DNA from: Roseateles sp.
Lineage (GTDB): Bacteria; Pseudomonadota; Gammaproteobacteria; Burkholderiales; Burkholderiaceae_C
Direction of reading: 5' to 3'
Assembly: GCA_019234295.1 (NCBI GenBank)
Contig: JAFALK010000013.1
Location: 62,001-126,000, forward strand
DNA length: 64,000 bases
Part shown: in pieces, positions 18,359-28,285 of the stretch
Numbering within the stretch: position 1 is the first letter of the stretch
How the letters are laid out: each line of letters starts with the position of its first letter
Position numbers and translations under genes: made by a program
The notes under the pieces: model-generated
What the model was told of the DNA's origin: nothing
What the model saw: only the letters and a program-made list of their open reading frames with translations
Databases searched by the model: none

Positions 18359-18382
18359 TCTGGCCCACGGGAGTCCCTGTCA

Positions 18383-21300
18383 ATGCCGTCCACGTCCGCC
18401 CTTCCGGTTTCTCAACTGAGCTACAGCGCCATCGGTCAGTTGACCGCGGGCGATTGGGCCTTGGTCGGCACCGATCAGTTCGCCCTGCTGAGCAGCCTGC
18501 AGATCAGCGCGATCGCGACCGCCGCCTGGCCCGGGATTTCGCTCGACCAGATGGCGGTGATCAACCCCACGTCCGTGGCCGGCATCAACGCCCATGCCAT
18601 GCCGGCGCTGTCCAGCCTCCAGTTTGAGGCGCTGTCGAGCGAACAGCTGGCCGGCTTGAGCACCGCGGGCTTGCATGCCATGACGAGCAGCCAGGCCCCG
18701 GCCATGAGCGGCGACACCCTGGGTGCGCTGTCTACGGCGCAGCTTCAGTCCATCTCCACCAGCCTGATCTCCGCCCTGGGCAGCGACCAGATCGCCACCA
18801 TCGCTACCGACTTCGTGCCGCAAATGTCGTCGCTTCAGCTGCAGGCCTTGAGCTCCTCGGCGCTGCAGGGCCTGGGCGACGCGGGAGTCGCTGACCTCTC
18901 GACTGGCCAGGTGCACGCCCTGCTCAGCACGCAGCTGAGCGCGCTCTCGACGGATCAGCTCCAAGCACTGGGCAACGATCAGGTTGCGGCCCTGGGCTCC
19001 CAGGCGCTCGCCGCGCTGACCGGCGCGCAATTCCAGAGCCTGAGCCCCGAGCAGCGCCAGGCTTTGACGTCCAACCAAATCGCCGCCTTGAACAGCGTCG
19101 AAGTTGCTGCGCTGACGTCGGACGACCTCACGGGCTTCAACTCCGTCCAGCTCGAAGCCCTGAGCAGCATTCAGTTCAGCCAGCTGAACGCGGCCGCGGT
19201 CGAGGGGCTGGACGGCGTGACCATCGCCACCTTGACTTCGCGCCAGATCGCCGGGCTGAGCGCGAGCGTGCTCCAGGCCCTCAGTGATGGGCAGATCAAC
19301 GCGATCAACAGCGGCGCGCTGCAGGGCCTGAGCGCGCAGCAGCTGCAGACGATGACGCCCCAGCAGGTGTCGTCCATCGATCCTGCCCAACTGCCAGGCC
19401 TGAGTTCTGCGCAATTTCGCGCGCTCACGGACGCCCAGCGCAGCGCCCTCACCGACGACCAATGCAGCGCGCTGAGCTCCTTGCAGCTCAATGCGCTCAA
19501 CACCCACCAGTTCCAGACCTTCAGCGCCAGCCAGATCGCTGATCTCAGTACGGCGGCCCTGCACGGCCTGACCTCGGTCGCCGGCACGGCCTTCACCGCC
19601 ACCCAGTTCGCGGCCCTGTCCCTGGACCAAACCCAGGCCCTCAGCACGATGGCGATCAGCGCCTTGTCCACGGCGGTGCTGAACCAGTTGAGCGCCGAGG
19701 AGATCGGCAACCTTTCCACGCTGCAGATTGCCTCGCTGACATTGCGCCAGATCGCCGCGCTGGACGTCGCGGAGGTCCAGGCCCTGCTGCCGGTTCAGCT
19801 GGGCGCATTGAGCAGTGCTCAGATGGCCCATCTGAGCACTGCTGCACTGGCCGCCATCAGTGCGGACCAAGCCCAGGGCCTGACGAGCCGGCAGTTGCTG
19901 GGGCTGGGCAGCGCGGCGATGAGCCTGCTGAGCGCGGAGGCGATCGGCAGTCTCGGCACGGCGGCCCTTCACGGCATGACTTCCATTCAATTGGAAGGCC
20001 TGGGTTCCGACGACTTGAACGCGCTCGGCGACGCCCAGTGGCAGGCCCTCGTGAGCTCTCAGTTCCGAGGCCTGAGCGACGCTGCACTCGCTTCCGTGCA
20101 GCCAGCAGAGCTTCAAGCTCTGACGTCCGTCCAGTTCAGTGGCATCAGCAGTCACCAGCTGCAGTTGCTCGACATCGACCAGATCGCGGCCTTGAGCACC
20201 TCGGCCCTGCATGGCCTGAACAGCCTCGCCGCCGCTGCGCTGTCCAGCACGCAGGTGGCCGTTCTCGACGTGGACCAGATCGCCGCGCTGTCCACGGCGG
20301 CCCTGCACGCGCTGTCCACCGCGGTGATTGCCGCGCTGACACCCTCGCAGCTGGGTGCGCTCAGTCCCGCGCAGGTCGCGGCCTTGAGCACGACGCAGAT
20401 CGCCGCGCTCGGCGCCCTGGACGTGCAGGGGCTGAGCACCGCGCAGATCGCCGGCCTGAGCAGTGCCCAGTTCGCGCACCTCGATGCCTCGGCACTGGCC
20501 ATGCTCGACGACGACCAGCTCGCCGCGCTGGGGTCGCGGCAGATCGTGGGCGCCAGCACGGCGCAGCTGGCCGCCCTGTCTGCGGAGCAGCTCAGCTTTC
20601 TGGGGACCAACGCGATTGCGGCCTTGAACAACGCTCAGCTCGCCGTGCTGGACGCGAGCAAGATTGCGCAACTGGGCGCCGACCAGGTCGCCCATTTCAC
20701 CGCCAAGGAACTCCAAGCGCTGCCGGACAGCATCTTTGGCGCGCTCAGCGTCGACCAGATCGCCGCGCTGACCAGCACCCAGGCGGCGGCCCTGAGCGCT
20801 CATCAGCTCCAGTTGCTCAGTGCCGACCAACTCGCCGCGCTGAGCACCAGCGCGCTGCACGTGCTGAGCGCCACCGCCGTGATGGGCCTGACGCCCAGCC
20901 AGTTGCTGTCGCTGCAGCCGCAGCAGATGGGTGCCCTGTCGCTCACGGCCGTCGCCAATCTCAGCTCGGCGCAGCTGGCGGCCCTGAACGCCGACCAGAT
21001 TGCCGGCATCGGCACGGCCGGCGCGGCGGCGCTGACGGTCCGGCAGCTCGACCAGCTCGGCGTCCAGGCGCTGGGCGCCTTCACACCCAACCAGCTGGCT
21101 GCACTGAGCGCCGGTCAGTTCAGCCACATCTCGACCCAGGCGCTGGCGGCCCTCGATCCAGACAACATGACCCTGATCACCGGGCGCCAGACCGCCGGGA
21201 TCACCACCGCGCAGCTACTGGCCCTCACGCCCGAGCAGATCTCCGCCCTGAGCCCGAGCGCGCTCGGCGGCCTGCCGGCCAGCGAGATGGGCTTGGTCAG

Positions 21301-24300
21301 CTCGGCTCAGCTCGGTGCGGTGTCGCAGGCGCAGATGCAGGGCTTCACCGTCACGCAGCTGCACGCGCTCGCGCCGGCCGCCTTTGCCGGACTCACTCCG
21401 GACCAGCTGGGCGGCCTCACCCCCAGCCAGGTCAACAACCTGACCACGGCGCAGCTCGAGGCATTGAGCACCGAGCAGATTGCCTCGCTCAGCACCGGCG
21501 CCCTGTCCGCGCTGAGCGGGACGCTGGCCGCTGCCCTGTCGCCGGCCCAGCTCGGAGCACTCACGGAGGCCCAACTGCAGGTGCTGAGCACCGCCGCGGC
21601 GCACGCACTGTCCAACGCCCAGTTGCAAGTGCTCAGCAGCGCTCAGGTCTCCGAACTCAGCTCCGCGGCCATTGCCGAGCTCAGCTCCAGCCAATTCATG
21701 AGCCTCTCATCGGCGGACATGCTGGCGCTCACCTCGCTGCAGCTGCCTGCCTTGTCGAGCCAGGAGATCCGTGCCTTGGGCACGGGCAATCTGAACCTGT
21801 TCAACGACCTGCAGTGGTCGCAGCTGGGCAGTTCGCAGCTGCGCTCGCTGTCCACGCAGCAGATCACCGCCTTGAGCAGCCAGCAGGTGGCCGATTTGCC
21901 CACCAATGCGATCGCGGCGCTGAGCACCGCTCAGATTGACGCGATGGGAACGCTGCAGCTCCAGGGCCTGGGCAGCGCGGACATGCTGGCGTTCAGCGCC
22001 AGCCAGGTCGCCTCGCTCCTGACGAGCCAGGTCGCCAGCCTGGGCACCCTTCAGCTGGGTGCGCTCGGCGCGGCGCAGCTGAGCGGCTTCAATACCGCGC
22101 AGCTCCAGGTCCTCAGCGATGCGCAGGTCGCCGCCATCGACAGCAGCGCCTTCAGCCTGATGAGCAGCCAGCAGATGGCGGCACTCGCGCCGCAGCAGAT
22201 CAGCGCCATGCTCACCGCGCAGATCAGCAGCCTCAACGGGCAGGCGCTCCTGGGGCTGAACAGCACCCAGGTCCAGTCGTTCAACAGCGACCAGATCCAG
22301 GCGCTGCCGATGACGGCCTTGCATTCGCTGAGTTCCAGTCAGGTGATGGAGTTCAGCAGCCTGCAGATCGCGGCCATGACAAGCTCGCAGATTGGCGTGT
22401 TGGCGGCCAGCGCGATGCCTGCGCTGAGCGCCGACTTCGCCGTGCTCGGCAGCAGCGCCATGGTCGGCATCACGCCCGCTCAGGTGCAAGCCTTCAGCAG
22501 CAGCGACGTGAGCTTGCTCGGCACCTTGCAATTGGCGAGCCTCACGAGCACGGCCTTCGCAGCGCTCTCGACGCTCAACGTCGAAGTTCTCAGCGCGGCG
22601 CAGCTGGGCGCCATCACCAGTGAGCAGGCGCAAGCAATGGGGGCAGGCCAGCTGCACGCCCTGAGCACCCTGCAACTGGGCGAACTGGGCACGCTGCAGA
22701 TCAGCAACTTCAGCGGCAGCGCCGTCGCCGCCTTGGGAACTGACCAGATCGCCGTTCTGGCCAGCAACGCAGCCAGCGCGCAGGCGCTCAACTCCTCGGC
22801 CTTCGCGGCACTGGGCAGCCTGGCCATCTCCCAGCTCACCGCCAACGCCCTGCCCGGCCTGGGCACCGACCAGATCAGCGCCTGGTCGTCGATGCAGGCC
22901 CCGGGCCTGAGCACCGCAGAGCTGGCCTCGCTTGACACGGCGCAGATGGAAGCCCTCTCCGTGGGCGCGGTGCAGGCGCTGAACACGAGCCAGTTCCTTG
23001 CCCTCAGCAGCGTGGCGCTCGCCGCCATGACCACTGCGCAGGTCGCTGCCCTGCCCACCGCCGACGTCGCGCTGTTGGGCACGGGCGCGCTCAGCCTGTT
23101 CGGACCTGGGCAGGTCCATGCGCTGGACACCCTGCACGTCCAGGCATTGAGCACGGCGCAGGTGGCGGCGATCGCACCTGACAGCTTGGCGGGGCTCTCA
23201 TCAGCGGCACTGCAGTCCTTGAGCCCGGCCATCATCGGCTCGCTGTCCTCCAGCCAGGTGGCAGCGCTGAGCGACCAGCAGGTCGCCGCGCTCGCCCCCG
23301 CCCAGCTGCAAGCCATCACCACGCAGGGGCTGCTGGCCCTGAATGCCGAGCAGATGTCGCAGCTGAACGCGACCCAGCTGCAGTCCCTGTCCACGGCCCA
23401 GATGGCCGTGCTCATGCCGCAACAGTTCGAGGCCTTCACGCCGGCGGTGATCGCAGGCCTGACCGGGGCGCAGCTCGAAGCGCTGCGGCCCGCCCAGTTC
23501 GCGAGTCTGAGCCCGCAGCAAGTGGCGGCAATCTCGCCCTATCACCTGAGCCTGCTGGGCACGGCCGTGATCGCTTCGCTGAGCCCACAGCAGCTCGCCG
23601 GTCTGACCGACGCCCAGGTCGTGACCCTGAGCCGGGACCAGCTCGAGGCCCTCGGCCCAGCCCAGATTCCCGGCATCAACCCAAGCGCCCTCTACGCCAT
23701 GGCGCCGAGCCAGTTCGCGGAGCTGCTGCCGGGCCAGATCGCGGCCATGAGCGGCAACCAGATCGCCGCGCTGACCTACGCCGACATGGCCGCGCTGAGC
23801 ACCCAGGCGATGGCCGGGCTGGGGCAACTCCAGCTGCAGGCCCTCACACCGACCCAGGTGAGCGCGCTGAGCGTCGGACAGGTAGAGGCCATGTCGGCCA
23901 ACCACTTCGGGCTGCTCAACGCCAACCAGGTCGCGGCGCTAGGCACCGCACCGATGGCCGCCTTGACGGACGCCCAGTTGAACGCCCTGGGCACGGATGC
24001 CATCGCGGCGCTGACACAAGCTCAGATCGGCGCGCTCAGCGCCCCGCAACTCGGCGGCATGGACATCGCCCACGTCGTGGCCTTCACCGCGACCCAGCGC
24101 GACGCGATGTCGGCCACGCAGATCGCTGCCGTGAACGCGGTGTTCGCCGCCTTGACGCCCGACCAAGTCAATGCGCTCACCGTCCAGCAGGTCCTCGCCT
24201 TGACCCCCGTCGAGATTGGGGCGCTCGGGCCCGCGCAGGTCGCCGGCATCAGCATCGATGCGATCTACGCCATGTCGCCCACCGAGTTCGCGGAGTTCCG

Positions 24301-25396
24301 CTCGGACCAGATCGCCGCCTTGACCACAACTCAGATCAGCGTGCTGACCTTCGGAGAGCTGTCCGTCCTCGGCAGCGCTCAGATGGCGGCGCTGCAGCCA
24401 GCGCAGATCGAGGCGCTGAGTCCCGCCCAGCTGAGCGGCCTGAATTCGGTGCAAGTCGGGGCCCTGTCGGCCGAGCATTTCGGTCTGCTCAACACCCAGC
24501 AGATCCAGGCGCTGAGCGCCAGCGTCGTGGCGGCCTTGACGCCCGACCAGTTCAACGCGCTGAGCACCGATACCGTGGCCGCTCTGCTGCCGGGCCAGAT
24601 TGCCGCGCTGAGCACGCAAGAGCTCTCGCTGATCGACATGACGCATGTCGCCGCCTTCACGGGCCAGCAGCGCGCCGAGATGAGTACGGCGCAGCTGGCC
24701 GCGCTCACAGGCGCCTCGCCCCTCGTGCTGGACCTCTCCGGCACGGGCATCCAGACGGTCAACGCCGCGCACGGCGTGAGCTTTGACATCAACGCCGATG
24801 GCCACGCCTCGCAGATCGGCTGGGTGGGCGCCGGTACCGGGCTGCTGGTGCTCGACCGCAACGGCAACGGCGTGATCGACAACGGCAGCGAGCTCTTCGG
24901 CACCGCGACCCATCTCGCCAACGGGCAGTTGGCCGACAACGGCTTCCAGGCACTGGCCCAGCTCGACACCAACCACGACGGCAAGATCACGGCTGCCGAC
25001 GCCCAGTTCAGCGAACTCAAAGTCTGGGTCAACAGCGGCAGCGGCGGCCAGGGTCAATTGGTATCCCTCACCTCGCTCGGGATCACGGAGCTGGACCTGA
25101 ACGCCACGCACAGCAGCACCATGCAGAACGGAAATCTCATCGGCATGGTCGGCACCTACAAGACCAGCGACGGCAGCACACACGCCATGGACGACGTCTG
25201 GTTCGCGCAAAGCACCACACCCAGTGTCGCGCCACTCCCGCATCTGGGAGACCTGCTGCAGTCCGCTTCCAGCCCGCTGCTGCCGACGGCCCACGGCACG
25301 AGCCTCTCGCCGGACCATTCCGCTGGCCCCCTGCTGGCGGTCCACCGATTCAAGGATCCGCGGGACGAAGAAAACGGGCACTACTGGCTGCTCTGA
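18383..25396 (+). CDS. Giant octapeptide-repeat protein with EF-hand-like C-terminal domain
   Basis: A 2337-residue protein. Residues 8 to about 2111 are one uninterrupted array of about 263 eight-residue units, consensus Q-[ILVF]-x-[AG]-L-[ST]-x-x (often QIAALSTA), with only three units of another length. The S/T-x-x-Q pattern resembles a helix-capping box, so very short stacked helices (a solenoid) are possible. Residues about 2112-2260 form the calcium-binding-type domain that ends many giant surface proteins of Burkholderiales (LDLSGTGIQT, FDINADG, LVLDRNGNGVIDNGSELF), with EF-hand-like loops starting at Asp2158 and Asp2195. A low-complexity tail follows. There is no Sec signal peptide or transmembrane helix, which suggests type I-like secretion or cytosolic location; no type I genes are adjacent. 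Related repeat proteins are loosely annotated as heme utilization or adhesion proteins; function is unknown. Confidence 0.9.
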   Translation: MPSTSALPVSQLSYSAIGQLTAGDWALVGTDQFALLSSLQISAIATAAWPGISLDQMAVINPTSVAGINAHAMPALSSLQFEALSSEQLAGLSTAGLHAMTSSQAPAMSGDTLGALSTAQLQSISTSLISALGSDQIATIATDFVPQMSSLQLQALSSSALQGLGDAGVADLSTGQVHALLSTQLSALSTDQLQALGNDQVAALGSQALAALTGAQFQSLSPEQRQALTSNQIAALNSVEVAALTSDDLTGFNSVQLEALSSIQFSQLNAAAVEGLDGVTIATLTSRQIAGLSASVLQALSDGQINAINSGALQGLSAQQLQTMTPQQVSSIDPAQLPGLSSAQFRALTDAQRSALTDDQCSALSSLQLNALNTHQFQTFSASQIADLSTAALHGLTSVAGTAFTATQFAALSLDQTQALSTMAISALSTAVLNQLSAEEIGNLSTLQIASLTLRQIAALDVAEVQALLPVQLGALSSAQMAHLSTAALAAISADQAQGLTSRQLLGLGSAAMSLLSAEAIGSLGTAALHGMTSIQLEGLGSDDLNALGDAQWQALVSSQFRGLSDAALASVQPAELQALTSVQFSGISSHQLQLLDIDQIAALSTSALHGLNSLAAAALSSTQVAVLDVDQIAALSTAALHALSTAVIAALTPSQLGALSPAQVAALSTTQIAALGALDVQGLSTAQIAGLSSAQFAHLDASALAMLDDDQLAALGSRQIVGASTAQLAALSAEQLSFLGTNAIAALNNAQLAVLDASKIAQLGADQVAHFTAKELQALPDSIFGALSVDQIAALTSTQAAALSAHQLQLLSADQLAALSTSALHVLSATAVMGLTPSQLLSLQPQQMGALSLTAVANLSSAQLAALNADQIAGIGTAGAAALTVRQLDQLGVQALGAFTPNQLAALSAGQFSHISTQALAALDPDNMTLITGRQTAGITTAQLLALTPEQISALSPSALGGLPASEMGLVSSAQLGAVSQAQMQGFTVTQLHALAPAAFAGLTPDQLGGLTPSQVNNLTTAQLEALSTEQIASLSTGALSALSGTLAAALSPAQLGALTEAQLQVLSTAAAHALSNAQLQVLSSAQVSELSSAAIAELSSSQFMSLSSADMLALTSLQLPALSSQEIRALGTGNLNLFNDLQWSQLGSSQLRSLSTQQITALSSQQVADLPTNAIAALSTAQIDAMGTLQLQGLGSADMLAFSASQVASLLTSQVASLGTLQLGALGAAQLSGFNTAQLQVLSDAQVAAIDSSAFSLMSSQQMAALAPQQISAMLTAQISSLNGQALLGLNSTQVQSFNSDQIQALPMTALHSLSSSQVMEFSSLQIAAMTSSQIGVLAASAMPALSADFAVLGSSAMVGITPAQVQAFSSSDVSLLGTLQLASLTSTAFAALSTLNVEVLSAAQLGAITSEQAQAMGAGQLHALSTLQLGELGTLQISNFSGSAVAALGTDQIAVLASNAASAQALNSSAFAALGSLAISQLTANALPGLGTDQISAWSSMQAPGLSTAELASLDTAQMEALSVGAVQALNTSQFLALSSVALAAMTTAQVAALPTADVALLGTGALSLFGPGQVHALDTLHVQALSTAQVAAIAPDSLAGLSSAALQSLSPAIIGSLSSSQVAALSDQQVAALAPAQLQAITTQGLLALNAEQMSQLNATQLQSLSTAQMAVLMPQQFEAFTPAVIAGLTGAQLEALRPAQFASLSPQQVAAISPYHLSLLGTAVIASLSPQQLAGLTDAQVVTLSRDQLEALGPAQIPGINPSALYAMAPSQFAELLPGQIAAMSGNQIAALTYADMAALSTQAMAGLGQLQLQALTPTQVSALSVGQVEAMSANHFGLLNANQVAALGTAPMAALTDAQLNALGTDAIAALTQAQIGALSAPQLGGMDIAHVVAFTATQRDAMSATQIAAVNAVFAALTPDQVNALTVQQVLALTPVEIGALGPAQVAGISIDAIYAMSPTEFAEFRSDQIAALTTTQISVLTFGELSVLGSAQMAALQPAQIEALSPAQLSGLNSVQVGALSAEHFGLLNTQQIQALSASVVAALTPDQFNALSTDTVAALLPGQIAALSTQELSLIDMTHVAAFTGQQRAEMSTAQLAALTGASPLVLDLSGTGIQTVNAAHGVSFDINADGHASQIGWVGAGTGLLVLDRNGNGVIDNGSELFGTATHLANGQLADNGFQALAQLDTNHDGKITAADAQFSELKVWVNSGSGGQGQLVSLTSLGITELDLNATHSSTMQNGNLIGMVGTYKTSDGSTHAMDDVWFAQSTTPSVAPLPHLGDLLQSASSPLLPTAHGTSLSPDHSAGPLLAVHRFKDPRDEENGHYWLL
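18404..24715 (+). repeat. 24-bp coding tandem array (about 263 octapeptide units)
   Basis: The reading frame keeps an exact 24-bp period for about 6.3 kb. The register (first residue of the unit at multiples of 8) is the same at residue 8 and at residue 2104. Only three departures were found: FAVLGSS and FAALTPD (7 residues each) and AASAQALNSS (10 residues), which cancel. Copies differ strongly at the DNA level while keeping the pattern, so the array is old and selected rather than freshly expanded. Confidence 0.93.
23663..24715 (+). repeat. Second-order duplication (191-residue period) inside the octapeptide array
   Basis: A block starting at 23663 (QIPGINPSALYAM) recurs from 24236 (QVAGISIDAIYAM). 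Landmarks keep the same offsets in both copies: HFGLLN at 80 residues and the HV-AFT segment followed by Q-R at 136 residues. The 573-bp period equals 24 octads minus one residue. The second copy is cut short by the C-terminal domain after about 160 residues. Confidence 0.75.
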
Positions 25397-25465
25397 GCCC
25401 GGGGGCGCCGCGGCGCAGGCGGGGCACAATCCGCCCTCCGAGATGTTCCTTGGCTCCCGTTTTCC

Positions 25466-26677
25466 ATGCTCCCCGCGTCCTGCGATGTCCTCGTCATCGG
25501 TGCCGGCCCTGCCGGCAGCGCCGCCGCACGCGTGCTGGCCGGCGCCGGCCGCGAGGTCGTGCTGATCGACTCGCAGGACTTCCCGCGCGACAAGACCTGC
25601 GGCGACGGTCTCGTGCCCGATGCGCTGGCCGCTCTCGCGCGTCTCGGCCTCAAGGACCGCGTCATGGCCGAGGCACGGCCGGTCCGGTTCGCCCATTGCG
25701 TCGGGCCGCGCGGCGGCTTCGTGGACGTGCCCGGCGAGATGGCCGTGATGCCGCGCCGCCGGCTCGACGAGCTGCTGTGCCGCGGCGCCGTCGAGGCTGG
25801 CGCGCGCTTCGAGGCGAACGTGCGCTTCCTCGCACCCTTGCTCGACGCCGAGGGCCGCGTTTGTGGCGCCCGGCTGCAGCGGGGCGGGCGGGAGCACGAG
25901 CTGCACGCCCGCTGGGTCCTGCTGGCCACCGGTGCCGCAGCCGGGCCGCTGCAGGCCGCGGGCCTGTGCGAACGCCGCACGCCCAGCTCCATCGCCCTGC
26001 GCGGCTACGTCGAGCTGCCGGGCGTCCAAGAGCAGCTCGAAGGCCTGCATTTCATCTGGCATCCGCGCATCCGCCAGGGCTACGGCTGGATCTTCCCGGC
26101 GGGCCGCGACCGCTACAACCTCGGCGTGGCGATTCTCGATTCGCACGACGTCCAGGATGGCGACGGCCGACGCAGCATGAAGAACCTCAATCTGCGCGAG
26201 CTGTTTGCGGAGTTCTGCGCCGTCTATCCCCTGGCGCGCCGCCTGCGCGACGAAGGCAGGTGGGTCAGTGAGCTCAAGGGCGCGCCGCTGCGCTGCAATC
26301 TCGACGGCGCGGCCTGGAGCCGCCCGGGGCTTCTGGCCGTCGGCGAGGCGGCCGGCACGACCTACGCCTTCACCGGCGAGGGCATCGGCAAGGCCATGGA
26401 GACAGGCATCGCTGCTGCAGACTGCCTGATCGACAGCGATGAAGATGCCGCTGTACGCACGCGTTATGCCGAGAAGCTGCGGGCTCTGCTGCCGCGCTTT
26501 CAGATGTACCGCAAGGCCACCAGTTTCAATCGCTGGCCCTGGCTCGTGGACCTGGTCATCTGGCGCGCGCGCCGCAGCCCGCGGCTGATTCAGGCCTTTG
26601 CTGGGGTGCTCGACGAGAGCCGCATGCCCGGCACGGTGCTGAGCTGGCGCGGCATCAAGCGCCTGATCCTTGGCTGA
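25466..26677 (+). CDS. FAD-dependent oxidoreductase, geranylgeranyl reductase family
   Basis: A 403-residue flavoprotein. N-terminal Rossmann FAD motif [10 protein letters not shown] (12-21), the family segment [16 protein letters not shown] (about 40-55), and the second FAD-binding segment [26 protein letters not shown] (about 290-315) are all visible. This family covers geranylgeranyl/digeranylgeranyl reductases and related monooxygenase-like enzymes; the substrate cannot be read from sequence. It lies 69 bp after the giant repeat gene and 14 bp before moaA, but a role in molybdenum cofactor synthesis is not implied. Confidence 0.85.
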   Translation: MLPASCDVLVIGAGPAGSAAARVLAGAGREVVLIDSQDFPRDKTCGDGLVPDALAALARLGLKDRVMAEARPVRFAHCVGPRGGFVDVPGEMAVMPRRRLDELLCRGAVEAGARFEANVRFLAPLLDAEGRVCGARLQRGGREHELHARWVLLATGAAAGPLQAAGLCERRTPSSIALRGYVELPGVQEQLEGLHFIWHPRIRQGYGWIFPAGRDRYNLGVAILDSHDVQDGDGRRSMKNLNLRELFAEFCAVYPLARRLRDEGRWVSELKGAPLRCNLDGAAWSRPGLLAVGEAAGTTYAFTGEGIGKAMETGIAAADCLIDSDEDAAVRTRYAEKLRALLPRFQMYRKATSFNRWPWLVDLVIWRARRSPRLIQAFAGVLDESRMPGTVLSWRGIKRLILG

Positions 26678-26691
26678 GCCAGAATCGGGCC

Positions 26692-27723
26692 ATGTCCACC
26701 CACTTGCTCGACGCCCTTGGCCGCCCACTGCGCGATCTGCGCATCTCGGTCACGGACCGCTGCAACTTCCGCTGCAGCTACTGCATGCCCAAGCAGGTCT
26801 TCGACAAACACTACGAATTCCTGCCACACAAGGAGCTGCTGACCTTCGAGGAGATCACGCGGCTGGCGCGGGTCTTCGTGGGCCTGGGTGTGCGCAAGCT
26901 GCGCCTGACCGGCGGTGAGCCGCTGCTGCGCCGCGGCCTTGAAGACCTGGTCGCCATGCTCGCCGAGCTGCGCACGCCCGAGGGCTCGCCCGCCGACCTG
27001 ACTCTGACGACCAACGCGTCCTTGCTCGCGCGCAAGGCCGCAGCGCTCAAGGCCGCGGGCCTGCAACGCCTGACAGTCAGTCTGGACGGACTCGACGACG
27101 CCGTCTTCCAGCGCATGAACGACGTCGGCTTCCCCGTAGCCGAGGTGCTTGCTGGCATCGAGGCCGCGCAGGCCGTGGGGCTGGCGCCGATCAAGGTGAA
27201 CATGGTCGTCAAGCGCGGCGCCAACGAGGACCAGATCCTGCCCATGGTTCGTCACTTCAAGGGCACGGGCGTGCGGCTGCGCTTCATCGAGTACATGGAC
27301 GTCGGCGCGACCAATGGCTGGCGTATGGACGAAGTGCTGCCCTCCGGCGAGATTCTGGCCTTGCTGCGGCGCGAGTTCGACCTGCGAGCCGTGGCGGCCG
27401 ACGATCCGGGCGAGACTGCCGAGCGCTTTGCCCACGCCGATGGGGGCGGCGAGATCGGCCTGATCTCCAGCGTCACACGCGCCTTCTGCCGCGACTGCAA
27501 CCGCGCGCGGCTCTCGACCGAAGGCAAGCTCTACACCTGCTTGTTCGCGCATCGCGGCGACGACCTGCGCGGCCTGCTGCGCTCCCGCGCCGACGATGCC
27601 ATGATCGCGGCGGCCGTTCAAGCCGTGTGGGCGCGGCGCAGCGACCGCTACTCCGAGCTGCGCGGCGCGGGTCAGGCGCCCGTGGCCGAGCGCAAGATCG
27701 AGATGCACTACATCGGTGGATAA
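26692..27723 (+). CDS. moaA: GTP 3',8-cyclase (molybdenum cofactor step 1)
   Basis: A 343-residue radical SAM enzyme that converts GTP to 3',8-cyclo-GTP. Seen: the SAM-cluster cysteines in [12 protein letters not shown], the GGEPLLR motif, the second 4Fe-4S cluster in [10 protein letters not shown] with its third Cys 14 residues later (YTCLF), and the essential C-terminal Gly-Gly (HYIGG). The insertion of a few residues after Cys-Met-Pro ([11 protein letters not shown]) is normal for betaproteobacteria. The last bases overlap the start of mobA, so the two are coupled. Confidence 0.96.
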   Translation: MSTHLLDALGRPLRDLRISVTDRCNFRCSYCMPKQVFDKHYEFLPHKELLTFEEITRLARVFVGLGVRKLRLTGGEPLLRRGLEDLVAMLAELRTPEGSPADLTLTTNASLLARKAAALKAAGLQRLTVSLDGLDDAVFQRMNDVGFPVAEVLAGIEAAQAVGLAPIKVNMVVKRGANEDQILPMVRHFKGTGVRLRFIEYMDVGATNGWRMDEVLPSGEILALLRREFDLRAVAADDPGETAERFAHADGGGEIGLISSVTRAFCRDCNRARLSTEGKLYTCLFAHRGDDLRGLLRSRADDAMIAAAVQAVWARRSDRYSELRGAGQAPVAERKIEMHYIGG

Positions 27724-28285
27724 GGTGGAAATCACCGGCCTCGTGCTCGCGGGCGGGCGCGCGCAGCGCATGGGCGGTGTGGACAAGGGGCTGCAGCTGC
27801 TCCACGGCCGCCCGCTCGTGGCCCATGTGCTGGAGCGTCTTGCACCCCAGGTGGGCACGCTCATGATCAGCGCCAACCGTCATCTGGACAAGTACGCGGC
27901 CTTCGGTGTCCCTGTGCTGGCCGATGCCGAGCCCGATTTCAAGGGCCCGCTGGCCGGGCTGCTGGCTGGCCTTGGCGCGGCTGGGACCGCATGGCTGGCC
28001 TGCGCCCCTTGCGACGCTCCGCAACTGCCCGCGGATCTGGTGGCACGGCTCGCCGCCGCACGCGGCACCGCGCAAGTCGTGCTGCCGCGCGGCCCCGACG
28101 GCCGAGTGCAACCGCTCTACGCCCTGATGAGCACGACTCTGCGCCATTCCCTGGCAGCGGCGCTCAAAGCCGGGCAGCGCCGCGTCACGGACTGGATGCT
28201 GGCCCACGAGCACCGCATCATCGATCTCGACGCGGACTTCCCCAATATCAACAGCCTAGACGATTTGCAGGCTCTCAATGACTGA
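27716..28285 (+). CDS. mobA: Molybdenum cofactor guanylyltransferase
   Basis: A 189-residue nucleotidyltransferase that attaches GMP to molybdopterin. The signature [16 protein letters not shown] is near the N-terminus, with the metal-binding CAPCDAP and the tail NINSLDDL typical of MobA. The start is a GTG at 27716 overlapping the moaA stop; a second in-frame GTG lies at 27725. The product completes a moaA-mobA pair; other Moco genes are elsewhere. Confidence 0.95.
   Translation: MDKVEITGLVLAGGRAQRMGGVDKGLQLLHGRPLVAHVLERLAPQVGTLMISANRHLDKYAAFGVPVLADAEPDFKGPLAGLLAGLGAAGTAWLACAPCDAPQLPADLVARLAAARGTAQVVLPRGPDGRVQPLYALMSTTLRHSLAAALKAGQRRVTDWMLAHEHRIIDLDADFPNINSLDDLQALND

Noticed and set aside
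18380..21127. A 915-residue open frame on the minus strand across the giant repeat gene
   Set aside because: It mirrors the 24-bp period of the plus-strand gene, has no recognisable motif or ribosome site, and its Gln/Arg/Gly-rich composition is that of a reverse-complement shadow.
18404..24715. CRISPR-like or satellite DNA
   Set aside because: The 24-bp period is coding, lacks spacers, and copies are diverged at third positions while the protein pattern is kept.
18404..24715. TAL-effector-like repeats (units such as LTPDQV)
   Set aside because: The resemblance is limited to a short LTPxQV stretch; the period is 8, not 33-35, and there is no residue-pair code.
23939..26728. A 929-residue minus-strand open frame over the end of the giant gene and the FAD reductase
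   Set aside because: It crosses two well-supported plus-strand genes and shows only GC-rich shadow composition.
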